Below, piece by piece: positions 1 to 11,929 of a stretch of DNA of 61,159 nt. The notes below the pieces were generated by a model, which was given only the letters and a program-made list of their open reading frames with translations, ran no database searches and was not told where the DNA came from. The translations under genes and the position numbers were made by a program. Position 1 is the first letter of the stretch; each line of letters begins with the position of its first letter. This DNA is from Gnetum montanum (lineage: Eukaryota; Streptophyta; Gnetopsida; Gnetales; Gnetaceae): assembly GCA_015680685.1 (NCBI GenBank), contig MNCI01023899.1, forward strand, positions 15,502 to 76,660. Direction: 5' to 3'.

Positions 1-876
1 ATTTCTCTCATGGTGTCTATGATGTCTACGTTGTTCCCTACTTTCCCTTCTTTCATGCCTTGATTCTCTAGAGTGCCCTTGTCCTCTTTCCTGACTCTCT
101 CGTGGTTTCTCATTTTATTTACCGTTATCCTCATGGTTAGGATCCTTATGACTACATCTTGATACTAAAGGAGAGGGTGAATGTGATGATGAAGGGGAAG
201 AAGAAGGATAACCATCACCATGACGATGTTTCCTACCTTCTCTTCGATGTTCTTGGCCTTGATCATGATGATGATCAGAATGCTTGCCCTTATCATGTGC
301 TCATGTTCCCTCATTGAATACTTGGTGTTCCTGGGGATCAGAACCAAGATTGTGAATCGTGGAGTGAAGGTTCTGATACACCACCTCCTCACCATCGTTA
401 GGAGGGGGAACATTGTTTTGTGGGAAACCTATTAAAATAGGTTCACCACCCTTAATTTTGCTTATGATGGATGAAGCATTACGAAGGCCTTTGCCCTTCA
501 ATGATGTGTGGTAGCTCTCCTATTGCAAGTTCCTTTGATGTTGCACTTCTGTGGGTTGGTAATCCCTTGTGTCAAAACTACATGCAACATACTCTGCGTA
601 TAACTGTGACATGCCTATTCATGCGAGAGAACGAAGGAGCATGTTGGGGACTGCTCAGTCTGGAGGCAATACTATGTTACCCTCCAAGTCTCTCCAACGT
701 AGTTGTTCATCTTGATGGAGAATAAAGGTAAAGTCAAGTACATACTCATCATGATGAACATATACCACATGGAATTGTTGAGGAACTAGCAGATCTGGGT
801 TACCTATGTTGTACTGCTGACTATCTCTAGTGTTGTTCATAGGTGGTGAAGTGCTTTTGTGCAAAGAAGAAGAAAT
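1..876 (-). pseudogene. Athila-like Gag, N-terminal part (element F)
   Basis: This is the start of a capsid-type Gag, read right to left and cut by the window edge. The N-terminus resembles that of element A at 8385 (a Ser-rich start, then the HDEYVLDFTFIL and RWRDLEGNIVLPPD blocks), followed by a His/Arg/Ser-rich stretch at about 1-250. The start codon is lost: the ATG of element A aligns with ATT at 876-874. Several in-frame stops follow. A degraded tRNA-Asp type primer site and an LTR lie just upstream, so this is the 5' end of a minus-strand element whose pol lies outside the window. The many other open frames here are shadows of this frame. Confidence 0.7.
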
Positions 877-1001
877 TTTTGTCTTATTCGGTGTGCTATT
901 TACCGTTATCTTATTTTTTCTTGATTAACCCTAAGGGTTCATTCTAGCTTCCCAACGATGTGGATGATTTCCTATGTTCTATGTAGTGCACAAACAACTA
1001 A

Positions 1002-1020
1002 GTCCTTGGCAACGACGCCA
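1002..1020 (-). other. Primer-binding site, tRNA-Asp type (element F)
   Basis: On the minus strand, one base inside the LTR end, the sequence reads TGGCGTCGTTGCCAAGGAC. The complement of plant tRNA-Asp(GUC) 3' end begins TGGCGCCGTTGCCGGGG, so 12 of the first 13 positions match. The differences (C to T, GG to AA) are the transitions expected from cytosine deamination. Athila-lineage elements are known to prime from tRNA-Asp. Confidence 0.75.
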
Positions 1021-1021
1021 A

Positions 1022-1744
1022 TGATGAGTGGCGAGATATCCCTACAGTCAACCATACGAATACAAGCATCTCACACGCGATCCGGTCGAACTCCAAGGAC
1101 TAAGTGCTCACGCGCCTTAATCGAACACTTAAGGTTAATCATTCGTTGTCCTCCCAAACTTACTTGTATTGTCACGGTTGTATGGTTAAGTAAGTTTGAG
1201 GTATGTGATTTTCATGTCTTTTATCGTTTTAATAGTTTATGCTAATAGGGAGAGGGTGAAGAGACTAAGTGACTAACATATATGAACTATTCGTTAACTA
1301 AGTTCTAATTGTCCTAGCACAAATATCTGTTTCCACTTGTCGCATACACCTTGAACCAGTGTAACGCTACTGGGATTACCAAACACTATTCATTATTGTG
1401 TTACCAAGCGTTACACACGTTTTAAACATTTAACAATAATTAAATCATATTTAGCTTAGTCCATATGCTGCAAGGTTTATCAAAAAGTTCGTCTTTATTT
1501 CTGTACACAAATGTGTGCTCAAGTACAATTTGCTCGAATAAAGATTCGTTCACTTTGAGACTCCTACTGTGGGCACATGGAAATTATTCTAACTCTAGAA
1601 TGGTAAAAATGCTAGAGTTTGGCTAAGGATCTAGATCTAGATGGAGAAACAAGGGAAAGTTGCCTCTTATTTATAGAATTGGCGACGGGCTGCGATATCA
1701 CATATGCGATATCGCAGGGGCCGACACGATATTGCGGCTCATCA
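1022..1744 (-). mobile_element. 5' LTR of Athila-like element F
   Basis: This 723-bp segment begins TGATGAGTGG and ends CATCA on the plus strand, giving TGATG...CATCA inverted termini. It is collinear with 60092-61083, with conserved blocks at both ends and around the TATA box. The primer site abuts its left end and unrelated sequence its right end, so it is the 5' LTR of a minus-strand element. A minus-strand TATA box (CTATAAATAAG, 1676-1666) lies 68 bp inside the U3 end, downstream of GATATC palindromes. Confidence 0.8.
1666..1738 (-). promoter_or_regulatory. U3 promoter: TATA box plus GCGATATCGC-type palindromes
   Basis: Reading the minus strand, repeated GCGATATCGC-like palindromes (1690-1738, three to four imperfect copies separated by about 10-20 bp) precede CTATAAATAAG at 1676-1666. 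The same architecture occurs in the LTRs at 7455-7509 and 60957-61075. The recurring position upstream of TATA suggests transcription-factor operators. Confidence 0.6.
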
Positions 1745-2336
1745 GCAACCATCCATAGAGCATCTAGTGAAAGCCCTTTCTTACTTTGGCTTTCAAATGA
1801 GTTTAGATTTCTAATTGGTGGACTTTCCATACATTCCAATGTTTGAGGTAGCTTCCATGAATGTAACACTCAAGATTAAAGAAAGTCTAGTAGAGATGAT
1901 TTGTGGTGAGAGGATTTTATATCTCAAGACACATAAGCTTCTAATTGGAAAGAACCTAAAAAATTAGTAGCTAAAGAGATGAATGCAAAGAAGACAAAAA
2001 AACTTGTGGAAAGAAAAAGTGAAGACCAAGATAAGGCTTTCACTATGCAAGAGGAGGAAACAAAGGCATTCATCACAACTAAAATTACATATTAAAGGAC
2101 TCTTAATATGCGAATCCCTAAGAGAGTTACTCTAACTATTCTCTTCCCACCTACAGATTAGTTTGTATGAAGCTTTGTTTGTATAGTTTCTTAAGTTTCA
2201 TTAAGAATGAGGTTTTTATTTCATCAAACCTTAAGTTTGATGAAATTTTTCCTCAAAAAGGATTTCTATTTCTATGTAAAAAGAAAATTTCCCAATAAAG
2301 TATAAGTTTCTTAGCTGACGTGCTAAAGGGGTGGGG

Positions 2337-2339
2337 TTT

Positions 2340-2378
<39 letters not shown>
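2337..2378. repeat. T13/G29 homopolymer tract
   Basis: Thirteen T run directly into 29 uninterrupted G, followed by TGGGGG. Such a long pure G run in AT-rich DNA may be a sequencing or polishing artefact, or a real G-quadruplex-capable tract. Confidence 0.9.
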
Positions 2379-4631
2379 TGGGGGTTAAGAAATTTTGTCA
2401 CATTACTATCATATTTATAGAGAATATTTTATAAAATAATATCTAAGAAATGAAATTTCTCAATTAGCTTCCCAAAGATGACTAGAAAATGAGAGTTAAA
2501 TTATTAAAGGGGTAATTTGATGAGAAGCTTAATGGAGAAAGGTGTTAAAGGAAAGTGCTCTTTATATAAATGTGCTTATTTTGAGTTCATAAGCTTAGTA
2601 AGGTGTTTTTAGCATACGTTATGGAGAAATTATGGTTTTTCCATATGCATTGGAGGAGATGAAATTTGGAATTAATTTGAAAATTGCAAAAGGAATTATT
2701 TGAAATTGTATTTCCATTGATTCCTATATTTTGTAAGTCCATCAGTTTATCAGTTAAGTGTAGTAGTAAATTGAATGTTCCACAAGAATAATGAAATGAA
2801 GTGCATCCATTTTTCCTGTACATATGCAGAGAACTCTTTAAAAAATCAATGAATAACTACATCACATGGAAAGTAATTGCTATGTTGTATATTTCAATTT
2901 TTAGTGGTTTTAAAATGGTGGTAAAAGATTAAGTTTCAAAGCTAAGAATATTAAATTAAACAAAGGAAAAATACCCAATCCAAGTGCTCAATAACATTTG
3001 GTTAAACATTTGAACAACAAGATTGTAATTTTAACTTAAAATTAATAAAATCCTTGTTAAATAATGTTTAAAAAAATAGTCAACAAAATTGCTTAAACAT
3101 TTATTGATATTTAAAATAAGAACCCCTACCATAAAAGGAAATTATAGAAATATAGAGTACAATCATAAAAAAATGAGAATTATAGATTTACAGAAGAATA
3201 AGCCCAACAACTATGCAAAGGAGTAGATATATACAAATCAATGTTCTAGAAAAAAAATCATGCCAAACCTATGGGCATCAAGAATTTAACATTTTAAACA
3301 AAAAGCCCTAAAGTAGTAGCTACCAAATACTAAAAATTTGTAGGTCCAAGAACACTAAATGGAGGGTATCTGTCATGGCATTGTTCATGTAGCACCTAAT
3401 TTTGAAAGGCAGCTTCTCTCCTACTACATGTGCAAGAGTTTCATTCTACAGGGGATTATGTGGCTATAGGGCATAGACACCACAAACTAGAATAGGGCAT
3501 TGATGGCACAAAGCCAAAATAAGACTTGGATTCGTAATATCTTCTCTACGATGGAGGTAGCAATTACTAAGTAGCACCCAACAATAATGAGCATAGAAAC
3601 CAAAGGCGACACTAGTGAAAGTGCCATCCTAAAGCATAACATTAGGATTTGGAAGTAAGATATGTAAGACCCACAAGGAAGAAATGCAATAGAGGTGGAA
3701 CAACAGTAGGCATGATGGTCACAGAGATAAGCATCAACGCAAGGTGCAACATAAATTAGCCAAGTTTATTAAGGTCATATGACCTTCACAATGATTTAAT
3801 GAACAAGATCAATGAATTATTAGAAACAAAGAAAAAAGGTTTATTTAGATTACAACATTTTTTTAGAAAAGGGAAGGTTTATGGTTCCAAAATAGGAGAA
3901 TTTATAATCATAAAACTTTACTTTTTCAAATTTAAAATTTCCAATGCAAGTTATAATCTTCCATGAAGGTTATAAATAGACCTCCTTGATATTTGTAACG
4001 TTATAATTGATAAGGAGATACTTGCCAATTGTGGCTTAAAAGTCCCATAACTTCCATGGAAGTTGTAACTCCCAAGGAAGTTATAAATTTATATTCCTAA
4101 GATATTTGTAATACCTTTAACTCCTCATGATTATTGTAACTACCTAAAGCCACTATGAAAAGGCTCTACGGTAGAATGAAAAAGAGTATTTGGGAGGGGG
4201 GGCGGGGGGTGGTGGAGGGGGGGAGGGGTGATAGAAGACACTTACAAGAAACTTTGAAGAATTCTTGTACGATGGATTGCTAAAGACATCAATTCAAATA
4301 CTTTTTTTAATCTTGTGATTTCATTTCTTCCTATTTTTTTTAGTTACTTAGCTAATTGTTTAGGTAGTATCATGCTTAACATTTAATTTTGGGATATTTC
4401 CTAGATTGCTTTTCTAGCTTTATTTTTTCACAATATTAGACTCATATTAATATTTTCCATAAAAGAGCTTATGTTGTTGAAAAGCCTCAAGAGAAATTTA
4501 GTTGTAATGTCTTAACAAAATTACCTATTTTGAGCATAGACAATCTAGGAAAATCTTTGGTATTTTGATGGGATTGAAATAACTTCTTTATTTTTAAAGT
4601 GTATTGCCTTGGTATTTCAATCAAGAAAATA

Positions 4632-4727
4632 TCAAATCTTTTTAAGAGCTCTATTGAATGCAATCTTTGACATCTATNATCTCAAATCTTTTTAAGAGCT
4701 CTATTGAATGCAATCTTTGACATCTAT
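4632..4727. repeat. 46-bp exact direct duplication flanking an N
   Basis: Bases 4632-4677 recur exactly at 4682-4727, with four bases including a single N (4678) between. This looks like a contig join or gap fill where overlapping ends were not merged, not a biological repeat. Confidence 0.85.
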
Positions 4728-5269
4728 TAACTAGCCAAAATAGAGACTCATACATTGTCATTTACGCAGGAATTTTTGGTAGTATAATAAGATTGTCTTT
4801 ATGAAATTTTTTGTTGAGCTCAGAAAGTTTGAACAATTCATAGTTATTGAATTAGGAATACCATTATTACAAAGTGTTTACTCATATCAATTTATCTTGC
4901 TTAAATATTTGAGATTTCATACAAATCTGATTTCTTTTCTTTCTGTTTCTAATTCCATTGAATCTCGCTCTCTATTTCTAGTTTGCTTGGGTACTTTCTC
5001 TCTAGGGGAAATTAGGAGTAGATTGGCAAAATTATGCTCAAATGTTTTTGTAAAATTTTATTTGTTATAAGTATCATACTATAGAGACTATACAGACTAA
5101 GTTATTGAATAAAATAGGAACCTTCAACAACTCACAATATTTCAAAAAGTTAGTTAGATCTATTTTATGATAGCTGATTATCGTTTTATATAGAACACAA
5201 CCATTTCAACATTCACAATAGCAAATGGATACTTATGACTAGTTCATTTTATAACTATTGAGTTTATTT

Positions 5270-7293
5270 GGAGGTATCTAGGCATTTTTGTTGCCAAAGA
5301 CTAGCAAGCACCTAAATCCTATTTGAAGAACACCTTCAATTCCATGACTTCCTAAGGTTTGAGACCATGAGGCCATCCCATGTTGATGGTCATGTCCCAA
5401 ATAGTTGTCAACAACCCCTGATTCTTACAAATGTGCCATCATAGAACAACATCCATTAGGATATTCATACTAGCATACTTTATATCCTTCCTCATCCTTT
5501 GAGCTTGAATGAGAACATTCAGCCACTTAAGCAACTTTTTCCTTTCATCCATAGTCTTTTTTCTTCTTTTTCTCCTTGCCCTTACCGAAGGTTTGTTAAG
5601 TTCTTTCTTTTATAATTTTCAAAGCTGTAGAAAATTTCTCATCCATAAAATCCCACATCTTTTCTACTTTGGTAGCTATGTCATTAATTGACTTTTGACT
5701 TGGTAGAGTCTTTTTCTATATCACTTCCAAGGTTTCTTCTTCTTACTTTTCACATACTTATACATCTCTTTTTTTGGATAGATGGATCTTTATTATACTC
5801 CTTAGCTGATTCTGTCTCTTTCAATTCACCTTCTTCCTTCACCACTTGATCAAGTAGTCTCTGAATTCAATGGGAAGTCATTTTAGATAGTTTTACTTAG
5901 GCATAAACTCAAAGGGTTTTCCTCATTTTATTTATAATCCCATTAACAATATGTATAAGTTTCTTCCTTTGAGAAAATTTGTAGTATCTGCTCATTGCCA
6001 CATCAAGGGATTCATGGGTCCCTTGCTTCCAGCCCTACATCTGCTTCATAAGATTGGACAGCTAGGAGTAGGTGTGGAATTTATCATTGAAAATTTCAAG
6101 AATGGTACTCCACCTCATGATTGATTCAAGTTCTAATGATCTATACTAGATTTCTATCTCCTTGATGAGTGACCAAGAAAACAACTTATGTTTCTGCTAG
6201 TCACTCTCTATAATCTATAGGGTACAAGCATCATGAAATGCCTAAAGGTGATGTTATGGATTTGCATTATACCCGCCTTCAAACTTAGAGTTATTGCTCA
6301 TATTTAGTCACTTGATGTGACTATCTCTCACATGCCTGGTCAAGATGTATACAACTTTCCTTATGTTGATCATGCTATGAATAGCCAACAAGGGTTCTTC
6401 ATGATCATAGGGTTCATATGCTTGATTGTAGTAATGAATCCTTTGATACTCATGTCTCTCTCTTTCTTCCTATCTATCCTTGTTCCTTCATGGTTTATGT
6501 TCTTAATCTTCTTTATGAAGGTGTCTTGGGCAATAGTCATGTCTATCATGAGCCCAACGTCTCTCCCTTTCATGGTTTTTGTACCTTTATTCCCTTCGAT
6601 TAGTGTCCATCGATGATCATGAGGATGAAGATGAAGAAATGGGATAATAATGTTAGCTAGTTCTCCTTCTATGACTCTAGTATTCATTTCTTTATAATCT
6701 AGCAAAAACTCTTGGCCTTGAGTCCTACTTGTACTTAGAGTCCTTTACTTCTCTTCTTCATGTCTCTGCTAAGTCTAAATGTAGTTGTATTTTGATAGGT
6801 TCTTCTAGATGAATAATTGGTATTTGCAAATGGACTTCATGATCATACTGGAGTTTCTTTGCTACAAATGCATCACCATCAAGTTCTTTTAGGACAACAG
6901 GAAAGTTAACTTGCTTTGCCTTGTTATTCTCATTTTTGGTTTGCATAGTAGTGTCTCTTCATACTTGTGCCTTTATGAATTGATAGGGTCTCATCATGTG
7001 TTTAGCCACATGGTATTCTTCTTGTGCATGATTCAAATTCATTCCACTTAAAGTTTTCTGAAGCATGATGGGTGTTGAATGCTCTAGAGGAAAAATGATG
7101 TTATCTTGTAGGTCTCTCCATCTCATTTTTCCATCTTGGTTGAAGATGAATGTAAAATCAACGTGGTAAGAATCATTATAAGCATATGAGATTCTTACTT
7201 GCATAGGCATACTCTAGTCTTCATAGTCATTTTTTTGTCATTTCTCCTCTGTATCTCTTTGGTAGGTGATATTTTTTCCTTAATTGAAGCCAT
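5270..7293 (-). pseudogene. Athila-like Gag (element E)
   Basis: A decayed Gag is read right to left from ATG at 7293 (MASIKEKISPTKEI). The conserved N-terminal block (SYHVDFTFIFNQDG, RWRDLQDNIIFPLE) is at 7070-7180. A charged Arg/His-rich stretch lies at 6370-6720 and a capsid block with FEGGYNAN near 6270. A C-terminal block (YEYPNGCCSMMAHL) near 5430-5480 matches element A's YEHPKGCCPIVSHL. Collinearity with element A along about 2 kb supports the call despite many stops and frameshifts. No LTR belonging to E is seen: its upstream side runs 118 bp to the LTR of element A, which faces the other way. Confidence 0.65.
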
Positions 7294-7410
7294 GTTATAA
7301 GTGTGACGCTTAGTTAAGTATGTGTTATTAGAATTATTTAAAGATTATGAAGATTGAATTTATGGTTCTTAATACAACAAACTTTGTAAGATCAATTACA
7401 TAGCATACAT

Positions 7411-8225
7411 TGATGCATCCTTGATGAATTGCATTTTATGTTTGCTCCGACATTGGGTATGCGATGTCGTGTATGCGACATCGGGGTGTATATCCTATGT
7501 CTATAAATACTGCATCTAGGCTCTAGTTTTTACAATCAACTTTTGGTCATTCTTAGTCAGAGTAGCAAAGCTCTTGCCATTTCTTCTCTGTACAGTTAGA
7601 ATATTTTCTTAGTGCATATAGAAGGAGTGTGTATGGTTCTTTGTTTGAACACTGATGTACTTGAGTGTAGCAATGTGATGGGAATAAAATAAGCTCTTTT
7701 AACAATCCTTGTAGTATTAAGAATAACTTAATATTTTCTTTATTGCATTTTATTTTCATGTACTTTACTTTAATGCATTAGAGTTAAGCAATCTATTTCT
7801 AGTTGTTAATAAACACAAGCATGACCACTTCAAGCATTGATATAGTACTTGGTAATCTAGCAACGCTTAATGTTTGGTAGCCTAGTAGTGTTATATGTGT
7901 TTAGGAAAGTGGGGCGGTTACTTGTGTTAGGCTAGATAGGTAATAACAAACTAGATTTTAAATTACTTTACTCTTTATTCTTATTCTAGGCAACCAAATC
8001 TATAAAATATAAAGTAAGAAAAATCATATACTTCAATTACACTTAGACCATGCCATTGAACCTCACAAGTGTAACTAGGAAGACAACGAATGTTCTCAAC
8101 ACCCATCTCACTTCCTAGAAGAGCTAGTGCATTAGATAACTATAGGTTCATAGAATTCGACTAGATCGTGCATAATGCCTTAGTGATTCATATGGTTGGG
8201 TGTAGGGGTACCTTGCCAATTATCA
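7411..8225 (+). mobile_element. 5' LTR of Athila-like element A
   Basis: An LTR of about 815 bp starts TGATGCATCC (or TGATGAATT at 7422) and ends TATCA, one base before a degraded tRNA-Asp primer site. Its 3' end (GTTGGGTGTAGGGGTACC) is recognisably the complement of the opening of the LTRs at 1022 and 60092, which places it in the same family in the opposite orientation. No matching 3' LTR was found downstream, so the element is truncated or that copy is too diverged to see. Confidence 0.7.
7455..7509 (+). promoter_or_regulatory. U3 promoter of element A: palindromic motifs and TATA box
   Basis: TGCGATGTCGTGTATGCGAC (7459-7478) is a diverged pair of the GCGATATCGC-type palindromes, 22 bp upstream of CTATAAATA (7501-7509). 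The layout matches the other two Athila-like LTRs. Transcription would run rightwards into gag. Confidence 0.6.
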
Positions 8226-8226
8226 T

Positions 8227-8245
8227 TGGCACAATTTCCAAGGAC
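8227..8245 (+). other. Primer-binding site, tRNA-Asp type, decayed (element A)
   Basis: TGGCACAATTTCCAAGGAC lies one base after the LTR end. Against the tRNA-Asp complement TGGCGCCGTTGCCGGGG, most differences are C to T or G to A transitions, or fall at CpG sites. The match in element F is better, which supports the reading. Confidence 0.65.
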
Positions 8246-8384
8246 ATTTTGTTATTTTGTGGTCTATCTAGGACCTAGTGAAATGAATTTAAATCATTGG
8301 AAAAAACCTTAGAGTCATAGCCTATTTTACCATTACTACAACAATTATCAGAGCACACTATGATTTTTTATTCACTAACTAAAA

Positions 8385-10890
8385 ATGTCTTCTTCTCATA
8401 GGAGTGCTTCTCCACCCAAGACTGATAAATTTTATCTACCAAAGCCTCAATAGTATCAAATTATATATACTCATCTTGATAAGTATGTGTTGAACTTCAT
8501 CTTTATCCTACAATAGGATGAATAGTTGCAATGGCGTGACATGGAGGGAAATATTATGTTACCACCTGATCATGTTGCTCCTACAATGATCTATCAAATA
8601 CTTGCATGATGTGGTCTTCAAGACCATCATGAGGAGTATATTGTGGAAGATGTTGACACCAGGGATTACCATCCCATCAAAGCACAACATTTGTGGGATC
8701 GACAGCTAGAGCAGTGCTATGAACTTTCAAAGTGTATAGGACTTAACAATTCTCCATTCCTGTTGTACCAATAAGCTAGTGGGGAATCCTTCTCTGGGGG
8801 TTTTCCATTCATTGAAACTCCTCTCTTTGACCTTAATGATGAAGGTCAAAACCAGAACTTGCACTCCACAGTTCACAATCCTGATTCTGGTAATAAGGGA
8901 TTTAATGACAAAGAAGTATCTAAAGGGGCAAGTCAAGATAGGGATGCAAACAAAAAGCAAGATCGTGATCATGGTTGTGATCACTGAAGAGCTAGTAGTA
9001 AGTGTTGTGATGGTGCTGGTTCTCCTTCCTCTTCCCCTTTGTCATCTTCTTCTTCTTTTAGCTCTAACCGTGACCATAGAAGGCAAGACCATGATGAAGG
9101 TAATCAAAATGAATGAAACAACCAATGGGACCAAAATAATCAAAGGGACTATTCAAACAGACAAGATCAAGGGTGCAAATATTCAAGATACACACATTTC
9201 CATGAATGTAGGGGTAGTAGAGGGCATCATAGGCACCATGATCAAGGCCTTGATGAGCCTCTATTTGCTACCTAAAGTATGCTTAACATCACAGTGGTAG
9301 TTAAAATTCCAAAAAGGCATGTGAAAGATGGTCAAATCAAATGGTTAGACATGAACAATATTTCTCGATTTGAAGGAGGATATAACTCTAATATGAAAAA
9401 TCATCTTCAAGCTTTCCAAGATGCATGTGCCTTATAGAACATAGAAAATTAGTGGCAAAAATTGAAGTTGTTTCCTAGGACACTCATCAAGGAAGCAAAA
9501 AACTGGTACCGGTCCTTATAGCTAGAATCTATTAAACGATGGAGTACCGTGCTTGAGTTGTTCAATGATAAGTATCAAATGTACTCCAGAGTGTCCAACT
9601 TAGGGAAGTAAATTCACAAATGGAAATAATAAACACACAAACCCTTGGATGCTCCCATTAGTAGATACTATGCCTTGATGCACAAATGTCTTGGCCATGG
9701 TTATTCTCAATTAATTCAACTTCGCCATATTGTAGACAAGCTTTGTAACAAAACAAGGAAAACCCTTGTTGTCTATACCTAAGGGTGATTGTTAAAACTA
9801 AGTGCCTAATAGATACAAAGATTAATAAAGTAGGTAGCTAAAGATGAGGGCGGACTAAGAAAAATAGAAAGTGCAGAAGAGTATAATCGTGATCTTTCCA
9901 TTCACAAGAGGGAGGTTCAATTCTACGATAATGAGGATGAGTCCATAATTGATGAGGGGGTGTATAAGAAAACCTTATCACTTCAATAATTCCAATTTGA
10001 ACTTATAGCTAAGGTTGATTAGTTAAGGGACTTAATAGATAATAGATTCCAAGCTATTCTCAAAATCGTTAAAGAGTCTAAAGAACAAAGTAGTGAGCAT
10101 GAGTGTAGGAGGTGCAAGGAAGCTAAACATGCATATCACAAAGGTAAGTATAAGATTGCTACAATAGAAGAGGTTGCGAGCAGTGAATCAGATGATGATC
10201 GTGGATGTGATGTCTATTAGTACGAACATCCTAAGGGATGTTGCCCTATTGTGTCACATCTACAGGAGTCTGGGATGTATGCCTTACATGCACGACTTAC
10301 ACAAAGGAAAACATCCAGAAGGTTACCTTATCCTCAAGGTAATATCAGGAAATTCCACCAACAACAATCATATTATCCAAGTGGAGCTCCACTGCAACAG
10401 TATGAACAATATCAACAGTGGTAGCAACCACAATCATGGGCACTAGCACTACCAAGGAAACAATACCCTTACCGATAGCTTAATCCATATGGTTACCACA
10501 TTCAACAATCCATGTCTCCATGTTTCTAATTTATAACCTTATTACCATCCTTTAGATTATTACTAAGCCCATTCACTACATGAAAGAAGGGATACCACCT
10601 CTTACCCTTATCCTCCTCTTATCCTTGCACATACTCCTCCTCCCATTGCACACCTACCACCTACTCCACCTATGCAGGGTGAATTTTTAGCCAATTGCAA
10701 CAACACAATGCTATAAGGGCTAGTAATCTACAACTGAATCGTCAATCGAAGGGGTTGAATGCTTGATCAAAGAAAACACCTTTCTTTCAATCCTATAGTC
10801 CACCTAAGCCTTCTCCTACACCTGCAGTTGACCACTGTACTCCTGCCTCTCTTTCCTTTGTATCAAATTCCTTTGAACCTCCTTGAAACC
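8385..10890 (+). pseudogene. Athila-like Gag (element A)
   Basis: Gag opens at ATG 8385 (MSSSHRSASPPKTDKF) and runs through many stops. The N-terminal block (DKYVLNFIFIL, QWRDMEGNIMLPPD) is followed by a charged Asp/Arg/His/Ser-rich region (8800-9250). A capsid-like block comes next (ISRFEGGYNSN at 9360, LFPRTLIKEAKNWYRSL near 9470), typical of Retrotrans_gag, where large hydrophobic and Trp residues surround a helix. A Cys/His cluster (CRRCKEAKHAYH, 10110) and a Gln-rich tail (QQYEQYQQ, 10390) follow. The 173-codon open frame at 8779-9300 is an out-of-frame shadow. Gag would form the virus-like particle. Confidence 0.7.
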
Positions 10891-10959
10891 AAACTTTACC
10901 AAGGATCCATATTGTAATGGTCACTCATACTATGTCTAATTGGATTTGTGTAGGAAACC

Positions 10960-11330
10960 TTCCTAGGAAATTAGCCAATTTTGAAAGTCTAATTTATTTG
11001 TATATTGCTAGGAATGAACCGTGTAAGGCTCTTCTCAATTTAGGTTTTGGTGTTAATTTAATTTCGTATAAGATGTACACTACTTGAAACCTACCTCTTT
11101 TGAAGAAGAGAAACATAAGATTAGAATTGATAGACTAGTTCATCACTATTTCATTAGGATTGGTAGAAGACATTATGACCACTATTTGTGGGAGGTCTTA
11201 TCCTGCCAATTTCTTGGTAATTAAAGTGAATAATTGCAAAGTGGATTTCCAAATCATAATGGGAAGGGCATGGCTAAGCATCATTAATGCAAGAATGGAC
11301 ATCAAAGATCTTTCCTTGGAAATATCGAAA
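10960..11330 (+). pseudogene. Athila-like aspartic protease (element A)
   Basis: Retropepsin remnant. The active-site region reads KALLNLGFGVNLISYKMY (about 11025-11080), where family members have A-L-L-D-L-G-A-S-V-N-L; the catalytic Asp is Asn here. The second half contains FQIIMGRAWLSIINARMDI (about 11250-11300), equivalent to the I-L-G-R-P-F-L box. The enzyme would process the Gag-Pol polyprotein. It lies between gag and RT as usual and cannot be active as read. Confidence 0.65.
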
Positions 11331-11929
11331 TAAAATGCATGTAGAAAGATCAAGAAGGAGAGAGTTCCATGCATCATGTACAACGATACAAGATGCAATT
11401 GTGTTTAGAAACTTTGTGATGTAAAGAAAACATGTATCTCTACATGGAAATAGTGTGTGCTAGAAGCGTAAATTCAAAGGCGTTTGTATGTAGCAGCCAC
11501 AAAACAAGAGGGCACCTAGTGGTTGACTACTTATATTGAAAGCAGCACACTTTACATGGAATTAACTAAGAGCCTGACATATGAATATGTCATAGGCATG
11601 GATGAATTCAAGTAGGTTCATCACCAACTCTCTAATGATACAAATGATGATACTCACTGGGGAGAGTTGGAAATTCCTAAAAATTTTAAAAAAGAGCCCC
11701 TTGAACTGAAAAAATTACTAGCTAGAATAGAATATGTATTTTTGAAGAATGGGAAGCCAATTATGATCAATGCAAAACTTGATCTAAAATAGAAAAGGAT
11801 GTTGTTGAAAGAAGTTAAAAGATGGTTAACAACATTTTCTTGGTCATATCCTGAACTCATAGGGATTGGTCCTAGGATATGCTAGCATCGCATCTACACC
11901 AGCCCGACCATGAAGCCAAAACAATAAGC

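Larger units (their letters stand above)
1745..5269. other. AT-rich intergenic stretch without recognisable gene
   Basis: I find no coding frame with family similarity here. The longest open frames (2587-2823 minus, 4801-5070 plus) show no motif I recognise. 3820-4160 holds degenerate repeats around GAAGTTATAA, and 4190-4232 is G-rich. The stretch may be LTR or non-coding remains too old to place; element E's protease and pol would be expected at its right side but are not visible. Confidence 0.5.

Noticed and set aside
3380-3780. Possible Ty1/copia coding remnant
   Set aside because: Some stretches resembled integrase or RT wording on the minus strand, but no conserved block could be confirmed in any frame.
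6370-6705. 111-codon open frame on the minus strand
   Set aside because: Out of frame with the Gag of element E; the adjacent frame matches the charged region of the related Gags.
8779-9300. 173-codon open frame on the plus strand
   Set aside because: Low-complexity, hydrophobic/Met-rich translation. The frame that aligns with the other Gag copies (charged Asp/Arg/His-rich) is a different one, so this is a shadow of gag.
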